Source: Streptomyces sp. B1I3
GTDB taxonomy: Bacteria; Actinomycetota; Actinomycetes; Streptomycetales; Streptomycetaceae
Direction of reading: 5' to 3'
NCBI RefSeq assembly: GCF_030816615.1
Contig: NZ_JAUSYD010000001.1
Coordinates: forward strand, 1,674,001-1,738,000
Length of the DNA stretch: 64,000 bases
The notes under the pieces are model-generated. The model was not told where the DNA came from. It worked only from the letters and a program-made list of their open reading frames with translations, and ran no database searches. This document shows positions 25,672-34,607 of this stretch, piece after piece. Made by a program: the position numbers and the translations under genes. Each line of letters starts with the position of its first letter. Within the stretch, counting starts at the first letter, position 1.

Positions 25672-26640
25672 GTGCCGGCTGTCCGTGAACGGCACGCGCC
25701 ACGCGTCCACCGCCCCCCGAAGGCACCACCGGGGCGGCGGCCCGGACGGCCCCCGCGCAACCTCTGGCCGTACGCCCTGATCGCGCCCGCGATCGGCGGC
25801 ATGCTCTACCTGCTCGTGTATCCGCTGGTGCGGGCCGTGGTGATCTCCCTGCAGGACTTCCGGCTCCGCCAGCTGATCAGCGGGGACGCCGAGTTCGTGG
25901 GGCTGCGAAACTACCGGACGCTGTTGTCGGACCCTCGCTTCTGGGAGGTCACCGGCCGCACCTTCGTCTTCATGGCCGTCGGCGTCGTGCTGATCCTGGT
26001 CATCTCCACCCTGGTCGCGCTGATGACGGAGCGGCTGGGCCGGGTCGGACGTACGGTCGTGCTCTGCTCGCTGGTGCTCGCCTGGGCCATGCCGGTGGTC
26101 GCGGCCACGACCGTCTTCCAGTGGCTGTTCCACTCCGAGTTCGGCATCGTCAACCAGCTGCTGACGGCGCTCGGCTTCAGGTCCTTCGACCGCTACCCGT
26201 GGTTCGCGAACGGGACGGCGTCCTTCACGATCCTCGTCACCCTGATCGTCTGGCAGTCCGTGCCGTTCGCCGCGGTCACCCTGTACTCCGCGCTGACGAC
26301 CGTCCCCGCCGAGCTCTACGAGTCGGCCCGCCTGGACGGCGCGTCCGGCTCCCGCATCTTCCGCTCGGTCACCTTCCCGATGCTCCGGCCGATCTTCATG
26401 CTGGTCCTGTCGCTGGAGGTGATCTGGACCTTCAAGGCGTTCGTCCAGATCTGGGTGATGACCCGCGGCGGGCCCGGTGACGCCACCACGATCCTTCCCG
26501 TGTACGCGGTCCAGACGGCGCTCTCCAGCCAGCGCTACGACCTGGGCTCCGCCGCGTCGATGATCACCGTGGTGCTGATGTCGGGGGTGCTGGTCCTCCA
26601 CTTCCGCCAGATGTTCCGTCAGGAGGACGACTTACCATGA
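25672..26640 (+). CDS. Sugar ABC transporter permease (MalF-like)
   Basis: A 322-residue inner permease with an Arg/Pro-rich cytoplasmic start and six membrane segments. The conserved cytoplasmic EAA-type loop is ELYESARLDGASGSRIFRSVTFPMLRP. GTG 25672 has GAGAGGAGG upstream. Its stop overlaps the next permease start as ATGA. No ATPase gene is present in the operon; sugar importers of this kind in Streptomyces commonly share the MsiK ATPase encoded elsewhere. Confidence 0.93.
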   Translation: MPAVRERHAPRVHRPPKAPPGRRPGRPPRNLWPYALIAPAIGGMLYLLVYPLVRAVVISLQDFRLRQLISGDAEFVGLRNYRTLLSDPRFWEVTGRTFVFMAVGVVLILVISTLVALMTERLGRVGRTVVLCSLVLAWAMPVVAATTVFQWLFHSEFGIVNQLLTALGFRSFDRYPWFANGTASFTILVTLIVWQSVPFAAVTLYSALTTVPAELYESARLDGASGSRIFRSVTFPMLRPIFMLVLSLEVIWTFKAFVQIWVMTRGGPGDATTILPVYAVQTALSSQRYDLGSAASMITVVLMSGVLVLHFRQMFRQEDDLP

Positions 26641-27476
26641 CCCTGCCGCGCCCCCGCGTCCGGCGGATCCCGCTGAACGCCGCCGCCGTCGTGACCGTCG
26701 TGGTCTGCCTGTTCCCGGTCTACTGGATGGTCACCACCGCCTTCAAGCCGTCCCGGGACATCCAGTCCTCCGAGCCCCGGATCGTTCCCCGCACCTGGAC
26801 GCTGGACCACTTCCGCCGGGCCGTGCAGGCGGACGGTTTCGAACTGTTCTGGCGCAACAGCGTCCTGGTCACGCTGGGGGCCGTGCTGCTCTCGCTCGCC
26901 GTGGCGCTCGGGGCGTCGTTCGCCGTCGCACGGCTGCGGTGGAAGGGCCGGCGCCAGTTCATGCTGCTGGTCTTCGTCGCCCAGATGGCGCCCTGGGAAT
27001 CGCTGATCATCCCGATCTACATCATCTCGCGCGACACGGACATGCTCGACCGGCTGCCGACGCTCACCCTCGTCTACTTCATGATCACACTGCCGTTCAC
27101 GATCGTGGTGCTGAGGGGTTTCCTCGCCACGATCCCGCCCGAACTGGAGGAAGCCGCCCAGGTCGACGGCTGTACCCGGACGGGCGCCTTCGTGCGGGTG
27201 GCACTGCCGCTGCTCGCCCCCGGCCTCATGGCGACCTCGCTCTTCGGATTCATCACCGCCTGGAACGAGTTCGCCTACGCCAACTTCCTGATCATCAAGC
27301 AGCAGGACAACCGCACGCTCCCGGTCTGGCTCTCCTCCTTCCAGAACACCTTCGGCACGGACTGGGGCGCCACCATGGCCGCCTCGACGCTCTTCGCACT
27401 GCCCGCGCTCGTGATCTTCCTGCTGCTCCAGCGCCATGTGACCTCCGGCTTCGCGGCCGGCGCCGTCAAGGGCTGA
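26637..27476 (+). CDS. Sugar ABC transporter permease (MalG-like)
   Basis: A 279-residue second permease with six membrane segments and the EAA loop PPELEEAAQVDGCTRTGAFVRVALPLLAPG. It is translationally coupled to the preceding permease. Together with the binding protein it forms a carbohydrate uptake system; the hexosaminidase follows after 88 bases. Confidence 0.93.
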   Translation: MTLPRPRVRRIPLNAAAVVTVVVCLFPVYWMVTTAFKPSRDIQSSEPRIVPRTWTLDHFRRAVQADGFELFWRNSVLVTLGAVLLSLAVALGASFAVARLRWKGRRQFMLLVFVAQMAPWESLIIPIYIISRDTDMLDRLPTLTLVYFMITLPFTIVVLRGFLATIPPELEEAAQVDGCTRTGAFVRVALPLLAPGLMATSLFGFITAWNEFAYANFLIIKQQDNRTLPVWLSSFQNTFGTDWGATMAASTLFALPALVIFLLLQRHVTSGFAAGAVKG

Positions 27477-27564
27477 GCCCGGCCGGAGGCCGCGTCCGCC
27501 CCGCGGGCCCACGCCCCCGCGGCCGTCCCCGCGAAACGCCCGAGATCCGAATCCGGAGGCCCCC

Positions 27565-29127
27565 GTGCCCGCATCACGCCCCGAGCTCTCCCTCCTCCCC
27601 CGTCCCGGCAAGGTCTCGCCGCGGCCCGGCCGCTTCGTCCTCGGCCAGGACACCTCCGTACGCGCCCTGCCGGGTGCGGAAGGGGCGGCGGACCTGTTGC
27701 GCACACTCCTCGGGCCGACGACCGGCCTGCCCTTGACGCCCTCCGCGGACGGCCGTGTCGTCCTGGCGCTCGATCCGCAGCTCGGCGGACTGGGCGACGA
27801 GGGGTACGGCCTCACCGTCGGGCCCCAGGCGCTTCTGCTGCGCGCCGCCCGGCCGCAAGGGTTGCTCCGGGGGATCCAGACGATCCGGCAGCTGCTGCCG
27901 CCCGAAGCCCTCTCGGGTGGTGCGCGCGGCATGACCTGGGAGCTGCCGTGCGTCGAGATCAGCGACGTACCGCGCTACCCCTGGCGCGGCGCGATGCTCG
28001 ACGTCGCCAGGCACTTCCAGCCCGTCTCCTACCTGCGCCGGTACGTGGACCTGATGGCGCTGCACAAGCTCAACGTCCTCCATCTGCACCTCACCGACGA
28101 CCAGGGCTGGCGCATGCCGGTCGACGCGTTCCCCCGGCTGACGTCGGTGGGCGGCCACCGGTCCCAGTCCCTGGCCGACGGGGTGCCGCACGGGGGTGCG
28201 TACACCAGGGCGGAGCTGCGTGACCTGGTACGCCACGCGCGGGAGCGGGGGGTGAGCGTCGTGCCGGAGATCGAGATGCCCGGCCATGTGCGCGCGGCCC
28301 TCGCGGCCTACCCCCACCTGGGCAACCACCCCGAGCGGCGCCTCGACGTGTGGACCAGGTGGGGCGTCTGCGACACCGTGCTGGGCGTCCACGAGGAGGT
28401 CTTCGACTTCTGCCGGACGGTGCTGGAGGAGGTCATGGACGTCTTCCCGTCGCCGTACGTCCACATCGGCGGCGAGGAGTGCCCGACCACCGAGTGGGAG
28501 GACAGCCCGGCGGCCAGGGCCCGTGCGGCGGCCGAAGGGCTGGCCGGCCCCCAGGAGCTGCACGGCTGGTTCATGGGCCGCATCGGCTCGTTCCTGGTGG
28601 AGCACGGCCGCCGGCCCACCGGCTGGGCCGAGAGCGGCAGCGAACTGCCCCCCGAGTTCACGGTGATGACCTGGCGCGATCCGGCCCATGCCCGCACCGC
28701 GGCCCGGCGCGGGCACCGGGTGGTGACCGCGCACCACCGTGCCACCTACCTCGACTACGCCCAGTCCGCGGATCCGGAGGAGCCCCAGGCCCAGCCGGGC
28801 GCCCCCGTCCCCCTGTACGCGGTCCACGCCAACGAGCCGGTGCCGCACGACTGGGAGCCGGAGGAGGCGTCACGTGTCCTGGGCACCCAGGCGCAGTTGT
28901 GGACCGAGTACGTGACGACGCCGGACCGGATCGAGTACCTCACCTATCCCAGGCTGTGCGCACTGGCGGACCGGGCCTGGTCCGGCGGCCCCGGTGACTG
29001 GCCCGGATTCGTCGAGCGACTGCGCCACCACACGGCCCGGCTGGACGCCCTCGGCGTCCCCTACCGGCCTCTGACCCCGCGGTCCCTGATGACCGCGGCC
29101 GCAGGTACAGCGCCAACCCCCCGGTAG
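27565..29127 (+). CDS. GH20 beta-N-acetylhexosaminidase
   Basis: A 520-residue exo-hexosaminidase, with an N-terminal GH20b domain (about residues 10-135) and the catalytic barrel starting YPWRGAMLDVARHFQ. Characteristic strands include NVLHLHLTDDQGWRM and VVPEIEMPGHVRAAL. The catalytic stretch is HIGGEECPTTEW at residues 300-311: Glu305 is the expected acid/base, but residue 304 is Glu where the family usually has Asp. No signal peptide is evident, so it probably cleaves imported oligosaccharides in the cytoplasm. It is the enzymatic partner of the upstream importer. Confidence 0.93.
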   Translation: MPASRPELSLLPRPGKVSPRPGRFVLGQDTSVRALPGAEGAADLLRTLLGPTTGLPLTPSADGRVVLALDPQLGGLGDEGYGLTVGPQALLLRAARPQGLLRGIQTIRQLLPPEALSGGARGMTWELPCVEISDVPRYPWRGAMLDVARHFQPVSYLRRYVDLMALHKLNVLHLHLTDDQGWRMPVDAFPRLTSVGGHRSQSLADGVPHGGAYTRAELRDLVRHARERGVSVVPEIEMPGHVRAALAAYPHLGNHPERRLDVWTRWGVCDTVLGVHEEVFDFCRTVLEEVMDVFPSPYVHIGGEECPTTEWEDSPAARARAAAEGLAGPQELHGWFMGRIGSFLVEHGRRPTGWAESGSELPPEFTVMTWRDPAHARTAARRGHRVVTAHHRATYLDYAQSADPEEPQAQPGAPVPLYAVHANEPVPHDWEPEEASRVLGTQAQLWTEYVTTPDRIEYLTYPRLCALADRAWSGGPGDWPGFVERLRHHTARLDALGVPYRPLTPRSLMTAAAGTAPTPR

Positions 29128-29161
29128 CTCATCCCCCACCGTTCCGGAGAGGAACACCGCC

Positions 29162-30592
29162 ATGAGGACATTCCGCAGGAGCCGTATCCGCGCGGCTGCG
29201 GCCGCCGCCGTCACCCTGGCCCTGGGCTGCACGGCCCTCGCCGCCCTGCCCGCGACCGCGGGTGCCGCGGCGGCCGGCGGGCTCGTCGTCCAGTACCGCA
29301 CGAGCGCGCCCGGTGCCACGGCCGACCAGAGCGAGCCGTGGCTGAAGGTACGCAACACCGGCAGCGCGAGCGTGCCGCTCACCGACGTCAAGGTCCGCTA
29401 CTACTTCAAGGGTGACTCGGCGTCGGCGGCCTACCGGTTCGCCTGTTCCTGGGCGGTGAAGGGCTGCGCGAACATCACCGGGACCTTCAGGACCCTGCCG
29501 AACCCGACCGCCACCGCCGACCGCTACCTGGAGATCGCCTTCACCGCCGGCGCGGGCTCCCTGGCCCCGGGCGCGGACACCGGTGACATGCAGCTGCGCT
29601 TCCACCGCTCGGACTGGCAACCGCTCGGGCAGAGCGACGACTACTCCTTCGGGGCCGAGCGGAGCACGTACGGCGACTGGTCCCGGGTCACCGCACAGGT
29701 GGGCGGTGTCACGACCTGGGGCGAGGCGCCCGGCGGCAACGGCCCGACCGATCCGACCGACCCTCCCACCGACCCGCCGGCCGGCGGGCCCACCCTGTTC
29801 GACGACTTCGACTACACCGGTCACGCGGACCCGAGGATCGCGGCGAACGGCTGGAGTGTCCGCTCCAACTCCGGTGGTCCCGGAGTGCCCGGGGCCGTGT
29901 GGGCTCCGGAGAACGTCACCTTCAGCCGTCAGAGCGGCAACTCCGTGATGAACCTGGAGACCTCCACCGCGGGCACAGGCGCCTCGACGGTGCAGACGGA
30001 GATCCTCACGCGGTCCATGAAGTTCCGCAACGGCACCTACGCGGCCCGGGTGAAGTTCAGCGACGCCCCGCGGTCGGGCCCGGACGGTGACCACCTCGTC
30101 CAGACCTTCTTCACCATCAACGACCTCAAGGCGCCGATGGCGGACGACTACGCGGAGTACGACTTCGAGTACCTGCCCAACGGAGGCTGGGGCGAGCCGG
30201 CCGACATCCTCTACACCACCTCGTGGGAGACCTACCGGCCCGACCCGTGGGAGGCCGTCAACCAGCACAGTGAGGCGCGGCAGAGCTACGCCGGGTGGCA
30301 CGACCTGGTGCTGACCATCGACGACAACGCCATCACGTACTACATCGACGGCCGGAACTTCGGCACGCACGGGGCGGCCTACCTCCCCGAGCGGCCGATG
30401 TCGATCAACTTCAACCAGTGGCTGATCGACCTGGCCGGCCAGAGCAGCACCACGCCACGCTCGTACGACCAGCAGGTGGACTACGTCCTGCACGTGAAGG
30501 ACCGGGTGCTCTCCCCCACGCAGGTGTCCGCGCTGGTGAACGGGTACCGGGCCGCTGGCACGACGTTCCAGGACACGGTGCCGGCCACCTGA
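29162..30592 (+). CDS. Secreted CBM3 - GH16-like protein
   Basis: A 476-residue secreted protein. A signal peptide ending in AGAAA is followed by a CBM3-type module (VVQYRTSAPGATADQSEPW, KVRYYFKGDS), a Pro/Thr/Asp linker near residues 198-215, and a concanavalin-like domain. The latter holds EYDFE at residues 332-336, which fits the ExDxE variant of the GH16 catalytic motif (nucleophile Glu332, acid/base Glu336). Substrate is unknown; a beta-glucan is the usual target. It starts 34 bases after the hexosaminidase gene and is closed by a strong terminator. Confidence 0.82.
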   Translation: MRTFRRSRIRAAAAAAVTLALGCTALAALPATAGAAAAGGLVVQYRTSAPGATADQSEPWLKVRNTGSASVPLTDVKVRYYFKGDSASAAYRFACSWAVKGCANITGTFRTLPNPTATADRYLEIAFTAGAGSLAPGADTGDMQLRFHRSDWQPLGQSDDYSFGAERSTYGDWSRVTAQVGGVTTWGEAPGGNGPTDPTDPPTDPPAGGPTLFDDFDYTGHADPRIAANGWSVRSNSGGPGVPGAVWAPENVTFSRQSGNSVMNLETSTAGTGASTVQTEILTRSMKFRNGTYAARVKFSDAPRSGPDGDHLVQTFFTINDLKAPMADDYAEYDFEYLPNGGWGEPADILYTTSWETYRPDPWEAVNQHSEARQSYAGWHDLVLTIDDNAITYYIDGRNFGTHGAAYLPERPMSINFNQWLIDLAGQSSTTPRSYDQQVDYVLHVKDRVLSPTQVSALVNGYRAAGTTFQDTVPAT

Positions 30593-30611
30593 CCCACGAG
30601 GTGTGACCAGG

Positions 30612-30648
30612 AGCGGGGTGGAGGCGACACGGCCTCCACCCTGCTTTC
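30612..30648 (+). terminator. Terminator of the GH16-like gene
   Basis: A 14-bp stem (30612-30625 with 30632-30645, one G.U pair) around a 6-base loop, followed by TTC. Confidence 0.75.
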
Positions 30649-30673
30649 GCGCGTCCGGAATTCAGGTCCCCTC

Positions 30674-30703
30674 TTGACAGCTCCACCACCCGCCAGGCAA
30701 TCT
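30674..30703 (+). promoter_or_regulatory. Candidate hyi promoter
   Basis: TTGACA (30674-30679) with CAATCT (30698-30703) after an 18-base spacer. The predicted start point falls inside the first class B operator. Confidence 0.5.
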
Positions 30704-30738
30704 TCCGTTACGCAGAAAATAACTTCCGCAATACGGAA
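30703..30738. promoter_or_regulatory. Paired class B operators upstream of hyi
   Basis: TTCCGTTACGCAGAA (30703-30717) and TTCCGCAATACGGAA (30724-30738) are 15-bp repeats with 5-bp arms, 21 bp apart, the same layout as upstream of gcl. The second overlaps the AAGGAG ribosome site of hyi. Confidence 0.75.
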
Positions 30739-30748
30739 GGAGCGCACT

Positions 30749-31591
30749 ATGGGTTACTCGGACCAGCGCTTCGATGTGAACCTCTCGATCCTCTTCACCG
30801 AACTCCCGCTCCTGGAGCGTCCCGCGGCGGCCGCCACTGCGGGCTTCACCGCGGTCGAGCTGTGGTGGCCGTGGACCGGGACCCCCACCCCTGCGCAGGC
30901 CGAACTCGACGCCCTGAAGAAGGCGCTCGACGACGCGGGCACGCAGTTGGTGGGACTGAACTTCTACGCGGGCCAGCTGCCCGGCCCCGACCGCGGCGCG
31001 CTCTCCGTGCCGGGTGAGGAGTCGGACCGGTTCCGCGCCAACATCGACGTGGCGGCCGACTTCGCCGCCTCGGTGGGCTGCAAGGCGCTCAACGCGCTGT
31101 ACGGCAACCGCGTCGAGGGGGTGGACCCGGCCGCGCAGGACGAACTCGCCCTGCACAACCTCGTCCTGGCGGCCCGCGCGGCCGGCCGGATCGGGGCGAC
31201 GCTCCTGATCGAGACCCTCAACAAGCCGGAGTCGCCCCTCTACCCCCTGGTGAGCGCACCGGCGGGCATCGAGGTCGTCGACCGGGTCAACGAGGCGACC
31301 GGTCTGGGCAACGCCGCGTTCCTGCTGGACCTCTACCACCTGTCGATGAACGGCGAGGACCTCAGTCAGGTGATCAAGACGTACGCCGCGAAGACCGGCC
31401 ACGTCCAGATCGCCGACAACCCCGGCCGCGGCGCGCCCGGCACCGGCTCACTCCCGCTGGAGCGGCTCCTCGACGAACTGGCGCAAGCCGGTTACGAGGG
31501 CTGGGTCGGCCTGGAGTACAAGCCGGGCGACCGGCCGAGCGCCGACTCCTTCGCCTGGCTCCCCGCCGAGGACCGCGCCGCGGCGCGCTAG
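30749..31591 (+). CDS. hyi: Hydroxypyruvate isomerase
   Basis: TIM-barrel sugar-phosphate-isomerase-fold enzyme, 280 residues, interconverting hydroxypyruvate and tartronate semialdehyde in the glyoxylate-to-glycerate route. It begins MGYSDQRFDVNLSILFTELP; key segments are FTAVELWWPW, LLIETLNKPESPLYPL, LLDLYHLSMNGEDL and GHVQIADNPGRGAPGTG, carrying the metal ligands (Glu, Asp, His, Glu). ATG 30749 has AAGGAG six bases upstream, which overlaps the second operator; an upstream GTG-type extension is not supported. In S. coelicolor the orthologue is an AllR target. glxR follows 46 bases downstream. Confidence 0.93.
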   Translation: MGYSDQRFDVNLSILFTELPLLERPAAAATAGFTAVELWWPWTGTPTPAQAELDALKKALDDAGTQLVGLNFYAGQLPGPDRGALSVPGEESDRFRANIDVAADFAASVGCKALNALYGNRVEGVDPAAQDELALHNLVLAARAAGRIGATLLIETLNKPESPLYPLVSAPAGIEVVDRVNEATGLGNAAFLLDLYHLSMNGEDLSQVIKTYAAKTGHVQIADNPGRGAPGTGSLPLERLLDELAQAGYEGWVGLEYKPGDRPSADSFAWLPAEDRAAAR

Positions 31592-31637
31592 GGCCCAGGC
31601 GCCCCCCGTACACACGCTTACCCGGAAGGCACCCCTC

Positions 31638-32531
31638 ATGAGCAGCAACCTCCCCAAGGTCGCCTGGATCGGTCTCGGCATCATGGGTTCGCCCATGTCG
31701 GAGAACCTGGTCAAGGCCGGTTACGACGTCACCGGTCACACCCTGGAACAGGACAAGGTCGACCGGCTGGTCGCGGCGGGCGGAAAGGGCGCGGCCTCGA
31801 TCGCCGAGGCGGTGCGCGACGCCGATGTCGTCATCACCATGGTCCCCGCCTCCCCGCAGGTCGAGGCCGTCGCGTACGGCGCCGACGGCATCCTGGAGAA
31901 CGCCCGGAAGGGCGCACTGCTGATCGACATGTCCTCGATCACCCCGCAGACCTCCGTGGACCTGGCGAGAAAGGCGAAGGACAAGGGCATCCGCGTGCTG
32001 GACGCCCCCGTCTCCGGTGGTGAGGCCGGCGCGATCGAGGCCGTCCTGTCCATCATGGTCGGCGGCGAACAGAGCGATTTCGACGCCGCGCTGCCCCTCC
32101 TGGAGACGCTGGGCAAGACCATCGTCCTGTGTGGCCCGCACGGCTCCGGCCAGACGGTGAAGGCCGCCAACCAGCTGATCGTGGCGGTCAACATCCAGGC
32201 CTGCGCCGAGGCCGTGGTCTTCCTGGAGAAGTCCGGGGTCGACCTCGCCGCCGCCCTCGACGTGCTCAACGGCGGCCTCGCCGGCTCGACGGTCCTGACC
32301 CGCAAGAAGGACAACTTCCTCAAGCGGGACTTCGCCCCCGGCTTCCGCATCGACCTGCACCACAAGGACATGGGCATCGTGACGGACGCCGCCCGCAACG
32401 TCGGTGCCGCGCTGCCCGTGGGCGCGGTCGTGGCCCAGCTGGTCTCCTCGCTGCGCGCCCAGGGCGACGGCGGCCTCGACCACTCCGCGCTGCTGCGTTC
32501 GGTCGAGCGGCTCTCCGGCTCCCAGGTCTGA
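31638..32531 (+). CDS. glxR: Tartronate semialdehyde reductase
   Basis: 2-hydroxy-3-oxopropionate reductase of the beta-hydroxyacid dehydrogenase family, 297 residues, making D-glycerate. The Rossmann motif GLGIMGSPMSENL, the substrate site DAPVSGGEAGA, the catalytic lysine in GSGQTVKAANQLIV, and the KDMGIVTDAA C-terminal signature are all intact. It follows hyi by 46 bases and probably shares its promoter. Together with Gcl and Hyi it completes conversion of glyoxylate to glycerate. Confidence 0.95.
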   Translation: MSSNLPKVAWIGLGIMGSPMSENLVKAGYDVTGHTLEQDKVDRLVAAGGKGAASIAEAVRDADVVITMVPASPQVEAVAYGADGILENARKGALLIDMSSITPQTSVDLARKAKDKGIRVLDAPVSGGEAGAIEAVLSIMVGGEQSDFDAALPLLETLGKTIVLCGPHGSGQTVKAANQLIVAVNIQACAEAVVFLEKSGVDLAAALDVLNGGLAGSTVLTRKKDNFLKRDFAPGFRIDLHHKDMGIVTDAARNVGAALPVGAVVAQLVSSLRAQGDGGLDHSALLRSVERLSGSQV

Positions 32532-32735
32532 CACCCCGGCCCCTCGCACGGCACGCGGCCCTTCCGGGGGCACGCGGGCCCTCCCGGGACACCCCGCCCT
32601 TCCACATGGCGCGGGCACCCGCCCTCCAGGGCACCCGGCCCTTCCCAGGGCCCCCCGAACTCCGGGTCGCGGTGGCGCTGACACCTGTCCTGTCGCGCCC
32701 AGGCGCCGCCGCGGCCCGGAACCATCTCCTCCATA
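32532..32735. repeat. Degenerate G+C-rich repeats between glxR and catalase
   Basis: Short variants of GGCACGCGGCCCTTCCGGG recur (near 32549, 32568 and 32624). No gene or clear terminator was recognised before the catalase operator. Confidence 0.4.
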
Positions 32736-32752
32736 TTCAACAAACTGTTGAC
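32736..32752. promoter_or_regulatory. Class A operator upstream of catalase
   Basis: TTCAACAAACTGTTGAC, identical to the site upstream of the urate operon and covering the catalase -35. It links a peroxide-removing enzyme to purine catabolism. Confidence 0.78.
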
Positions 32753-32777
32753 GTTACGTTCCCGGCGAATCTACGCT
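32748..32777 (+). promoter_or_regulatory. Catalase promoter
   Basis: TTGACG (32748-32753) and TACGCT (32772-32777), 18-base spacer, same geometry as the urate operon promoter. Confidence 0.6.
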
Positions 32778-32813
32778 CCTGAGGCCGTCAGCAGCCCCGT
32801 ACGGAAGGCCCTC

Positions 32814-34271
32814 ATGTCCCAGCGTGTGCTCACGACCGAGTCAGGTGCCCCGGTCGCCGACAACCAGAACTCCGCCACGGCCGGCGCCGGCGGGCCGATC
32901 CTCCTGCAGGACCAGCACCTGCTGGAGAAGCTCGCCCGCTTCAACCGTGAGCGCATCCCGGAGCGCGTCGTCCACGCGCGCGGCTCCGGCGCGTACGGCT
33001 ACTTCGAGGTCACGGACGACGTCACCGGCTTCACCCGCGCCGACTTCCTCTCCGAGGTCGGCCGCCGCACCGAGACGTTCATCCGCTTCTCCACGGTCGC
33101 CGACTCGCTCGGCGGCGCCGACGCCGTCCGCGACCCCCGCGGCTTCGCGCTGAAGTTCTACACGAACGAGGGCAACTACGACCTCGTCGGCAACAACACC
33201 CCGGTGTTCTTCATCAAGGACCCGATCAAGTTCCCCGACTTCATCCACTCGCAGAAGCGCGACCCGTTCACGGGCCGTCAGGAGCCGGACAACGTCTGGG
33301 ACTTCTGGGCCAACTCCCCGGAGGCGACGCACCAGATCACCTGGCTGATGGGTGACCGCGGCATCCCCGCCTCCTACCGCCACATGAACGGCTTCGGCTC
33401 GCACACCTACCAGTGGACGAACGCGCAGGGCGAGGCCTTCTTCGTCAAGTACCACTTCAAGACCAACCAGGGCGTGCGCTCGCTCTCCGCCGAGCAGGCC
33501 GCCGAACAGGTCGGCAAGGACGCCAACTCGCACCAGACCGACCTGCTCCAGGCCATCGAGCGGGGCGTCAACCCGTCCTGGACGCTGTACGTGCAGCTCA
33601 TGCCGGCCGCCGAGGCCGCGGACTACCGCTTCAACCCGTTCGACGTGACGAAGGTCTGGCCGCACGCCGACTACCCGCTGCGGCGCGTCGGCCGCCTGGT
33701 GCTGGACCGCAACCCGGACAACGTCTTCGCCGAGGTCGAGCAGGCGGCGTTCTCGCCCAACAACTTCGTGCCCGGCATCGGTCCTTCCCCGGACAAGATG
33801 CTCCAGGGCCGGCTGTTCGCGTACGCCGACGCGCAGCGCTACCGGCTGGGCATCAACCACACGCAGCTCCCGGTCAACGCGCCGAAGGCGGCCGACGTCG
33901 ACAACTACGGCCGCGACGGCCTGCACGCGACCCGCTACGGCTCGCGCCAGGACAAGAACTACGAGCCCAACTCGTACGCCGGCCCCGCCCAGACCGGTGC
34001 CCCGCTGGCCTCCCCGCTCGCGGTGCACGGCTGGACGGGCACGCACGAGGCGCCCCTGCACACGAAGGACGACGACTTCTTCCAGGCGGGCGAGCTCTAC
34101 CGGCTCATGTCGGACGAGGAGAAGGGCCGGCTGGTCGCCAACATCGCCGGAGGCCTCTCGCAGGTCACCCGCGACGACGTGATCGAGAAGAACCTCGCCC
34201 ACTTCCACGCCGCCGACCCCGAGTACGGCAAGCGCGTGGAGGAGGCCGTCCGCGCCCTGCGCGAGGACTGA
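32814..34271 (+). CDS. Monofunctional haem catalase, small subunit
   Basis: Disproportionates H2O2; 485 residues, typical of clade 3 small-subunit catalases. The distal histidine is His54 in [48 protein letters not shown] segments and the proximal haem tyrosine in [14 protein letters not shown] are present. ATG 32814 follows GGAAGG. Its promoter carries the same 17-bp operator as the uricase operon, so it probably protects against peroxide from urate oxidation rather than answering general oxidative stress. A terminator follows. Confidence 0.97.
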   Translation: MSQRVLTTESGAPVADNQNSATAGAGGPILLQDQHLLEKLARFNRERIPERVVHARGSGAYGYFEVTDDVTGFTRADFLSEVGRRTETFIRFSTVADSLGGADAVRDPRGFALKFYTNEGNYDLVGNNTPVFFIKDPIKFPDFIHSQKRDPFTGRQEPDNVWDFWANSPEATHQITWLMGDRGIPASYRHMNGFGSHTYQWTNAQGEAFFVKYHFKTNQGVRSLSAEQAAEQVGKDANSHQTDLLQAIERGVNPSWTLYVQLMPAAEAADYRFNPFDVTKVWPHADYPLRRVGRLVLDRNPDNVFAEVEQAAFSPNNFVPGIGPSPDKMLQGRLFAYADAQRYRLGINHTQLPVNAPKAADVDNYGRDGLHATRYGSRQDKNYEPNSYAGPAQTGAPLASPLAVHGWTGTHEAPLHTKDDDFFQAGELYRLMSDEEKGRLVANIAGGLSQVTRDDVIEKNLAHFHAADPEYGKRVEEAVRALRED

Positions 34272-34288
34272 GCCTCCTTCCCCAGGGC

Positions 34289-34337
34289 CCTGCCCGTGCC
34301 GCGCACCCGGATGAGGGGTCCGCGCGGCACCGGCAGG
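34289..34337 (+). terminator. Terminator of catalase
   Basis: CCTGCCCGTGCCGCGC (34289-34304) pairs with GCGCGGCACCGGCAGG (34322-34337) with one mismatch. Confidence 0.65.
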
Positions 34338-34474
34338 ACGGGACCGCGGCGGCGGACGACGCCAGTGCGGTGGCGATGGGCCCGGACGGGCCGGCTCCTG
34401 ACATGAAGGAACCGGCCCGCCCGGGGCCCGCGGTCCGCCGTCGCGGTCACTGTGAGCCCGGCACCAGGACACCA

Positions 34475-34511
34475 GGGGTGCGGTGCGCGCCGTCGGCGCG
34501 CACCGCACCCC
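34475..34511. terminator. Very strong hairpin between catalase and the phosphatase gene
   Basis: A perfect 17-bp stem (34475-34491 with 34495-34511) around a GTC loop, extendable to 19 bp by flanking A-T and C-G pairs. It lies about 97 bases before the phosphatase ATG; a second terminator or a leader structure are both possible. Confidence 0.6.
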
Positions 34512-34607
34512 TGTGCCGTGTCCGGGTCCGGCACGTTCGGAGCGTGTTCCCGCGCCGTTCATGGTCCGTTGCGGACGATCTCGACGGGGGCGCGGAACAT
34601 CCCCGTC

